Positions 5,994 to 6,140 of a stretch of DNA of 6,140 nt are shown piece by piece. The stretch is taken from the NCBI GenBank assembly GCA_945888565.1, contig CAMDAL010000254.1:1-6140 (forward strand). The letters run 5' to 3'. The translations under genes and the position numbers were made by a program. Numbering within the stretch: the stretch's first letter is position 1; every line of letters begins with the position of its first letter. The stretch comes from Devosia equisanguinis. GTDB taxonomy: Bacteria > Pseudomonadota > Alphaproteobacteria > Rhizobiales > Devosiaceae. Below the pieces are notes generated by a model, which saw only the letters and a program-made list of their open reading frames with translations, did not search any database and was not told the origin of the DNA.

Positions 5994-6140
5994 CTAGGTA
6001 GTGGACTCATAAGCGCGCATTTGGATACGAACTGAAGCGAGCATGACGGCTGCGAGGAAGTTTCGGGCGAGCTTGTCGTAGCGTGTGGCGATGCGCCTGA
6101 AGTGTTTGAGTTTGTTGAAGAAGCGTTCGATCAGATTGCG
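5994..6140 (-). CDS. IS5 family (IS427/IS870-like) transposase, C-terminal end
   Basis: The last 48 residues of a transposase that enters from the right edge. Reading begins RNLIERFFNKLKHFRRIATR, followed by YDKLARNFLAAVMLAS and ending YESTT before TAG at 5994-5996. This is the standard C-terminus of IS5-family, IS427-group transposases. Its conserved glutamate of the DDE triad would be the E in IERFFN (residue 5 of the visible part). The stop codon sits in CTAG, the known target of IS870-type elements, so TAG may be flanking DNA rather than part of the element. The frame is intact in the visible part; whether the full gene is intact cannot be seen. Confidence 0.93.
   Translation of the reverse strand, partial: RNLIERFFNKLKHFRRIATRYDKLARNFLAAVMLASVRIQMRAYESTT
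5998..6140 (-). mobile_element. IS5 family insertion sequence, transposase-end terminus (partial)
   Basis: One end of an IS427/IS870-like element, identified from its transposase. If CTAG at 5994-5997 is the target, the element begins with GTAGTGGACTCATAAGCG at 5998, which would be its terminal inverted repeat. The exact edge could shift by one to three bases. The partner repeat and the second copy of any target duplication lie beyond the right edge. Confidence 0.75.

Overview
The window is GC-rich (mostly C/G at third codon positions) and looks like the chromosome of an alphaproteobacterium, probably of the Rhizobiales (a Devosia-like genome would fit, but this is a guess). Three things suggest it: PAS modules of the type common in alphaproteobacterial GGDEF/EAL proteins, a full TTAA-N7-TTAAC CtrA-type box, and an IS5-family element of the IS427/IS870 kind. 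Gene content is mostly ordinary housekeeping and accessory metabolism. I see no CRISPR array, tRNA, rRNA, phage module or obvious defence system.

Layout from left to right. (1) Positions 1-1626, minus strand: the first 542 residues of a PAS-PAS-GGDEF-EAL cyclic-di-GMP enzyme. Its EAL domain runs off the left edge. The 103-base gap upstream of it carries the CtrA-type box. (2) Positions 1730-2218, minus strand: a small GNAT acetyltransferase. (3) After an 83-base divergent gap, a plus-strand pair: a LysE/RhtB-type exporter (2302-2949) and, 4 bases later, rlmJ, a 23S rRNA adenine-N6 methyltransferase (2954-3805). (4) Positions 3806-4019: a 214-base non-coding leader with a possible sigma70-like promoter and three consecutive hairpins. 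(5) Positions 4020-5507, plus strand: a SulP-family anion transporter with a C-terminal STAS domain, interrupted at codon 140 by a single in-frame TAA. (6) Positions 5527-5946, minus strand: a second GNAT acetyltransferase resembling AAC(3)-I enzymes, convergent with sulP. (7) From about 5994 to the right edge, minus strand: the 3' end of an IS5-family transposase, whose stop codon lies inside a CTAG tetranucleotide just upstream of the second GNAT gene.

The genes do not form one pathway. The points most worth following are the lone nonsense codon in an otherwise intact SulP gene, the structured leader in front of it, the CtrA-type box in front of the c-di-GMP gene, and the IS end whose transposase stop seems to be supplied by the target site.
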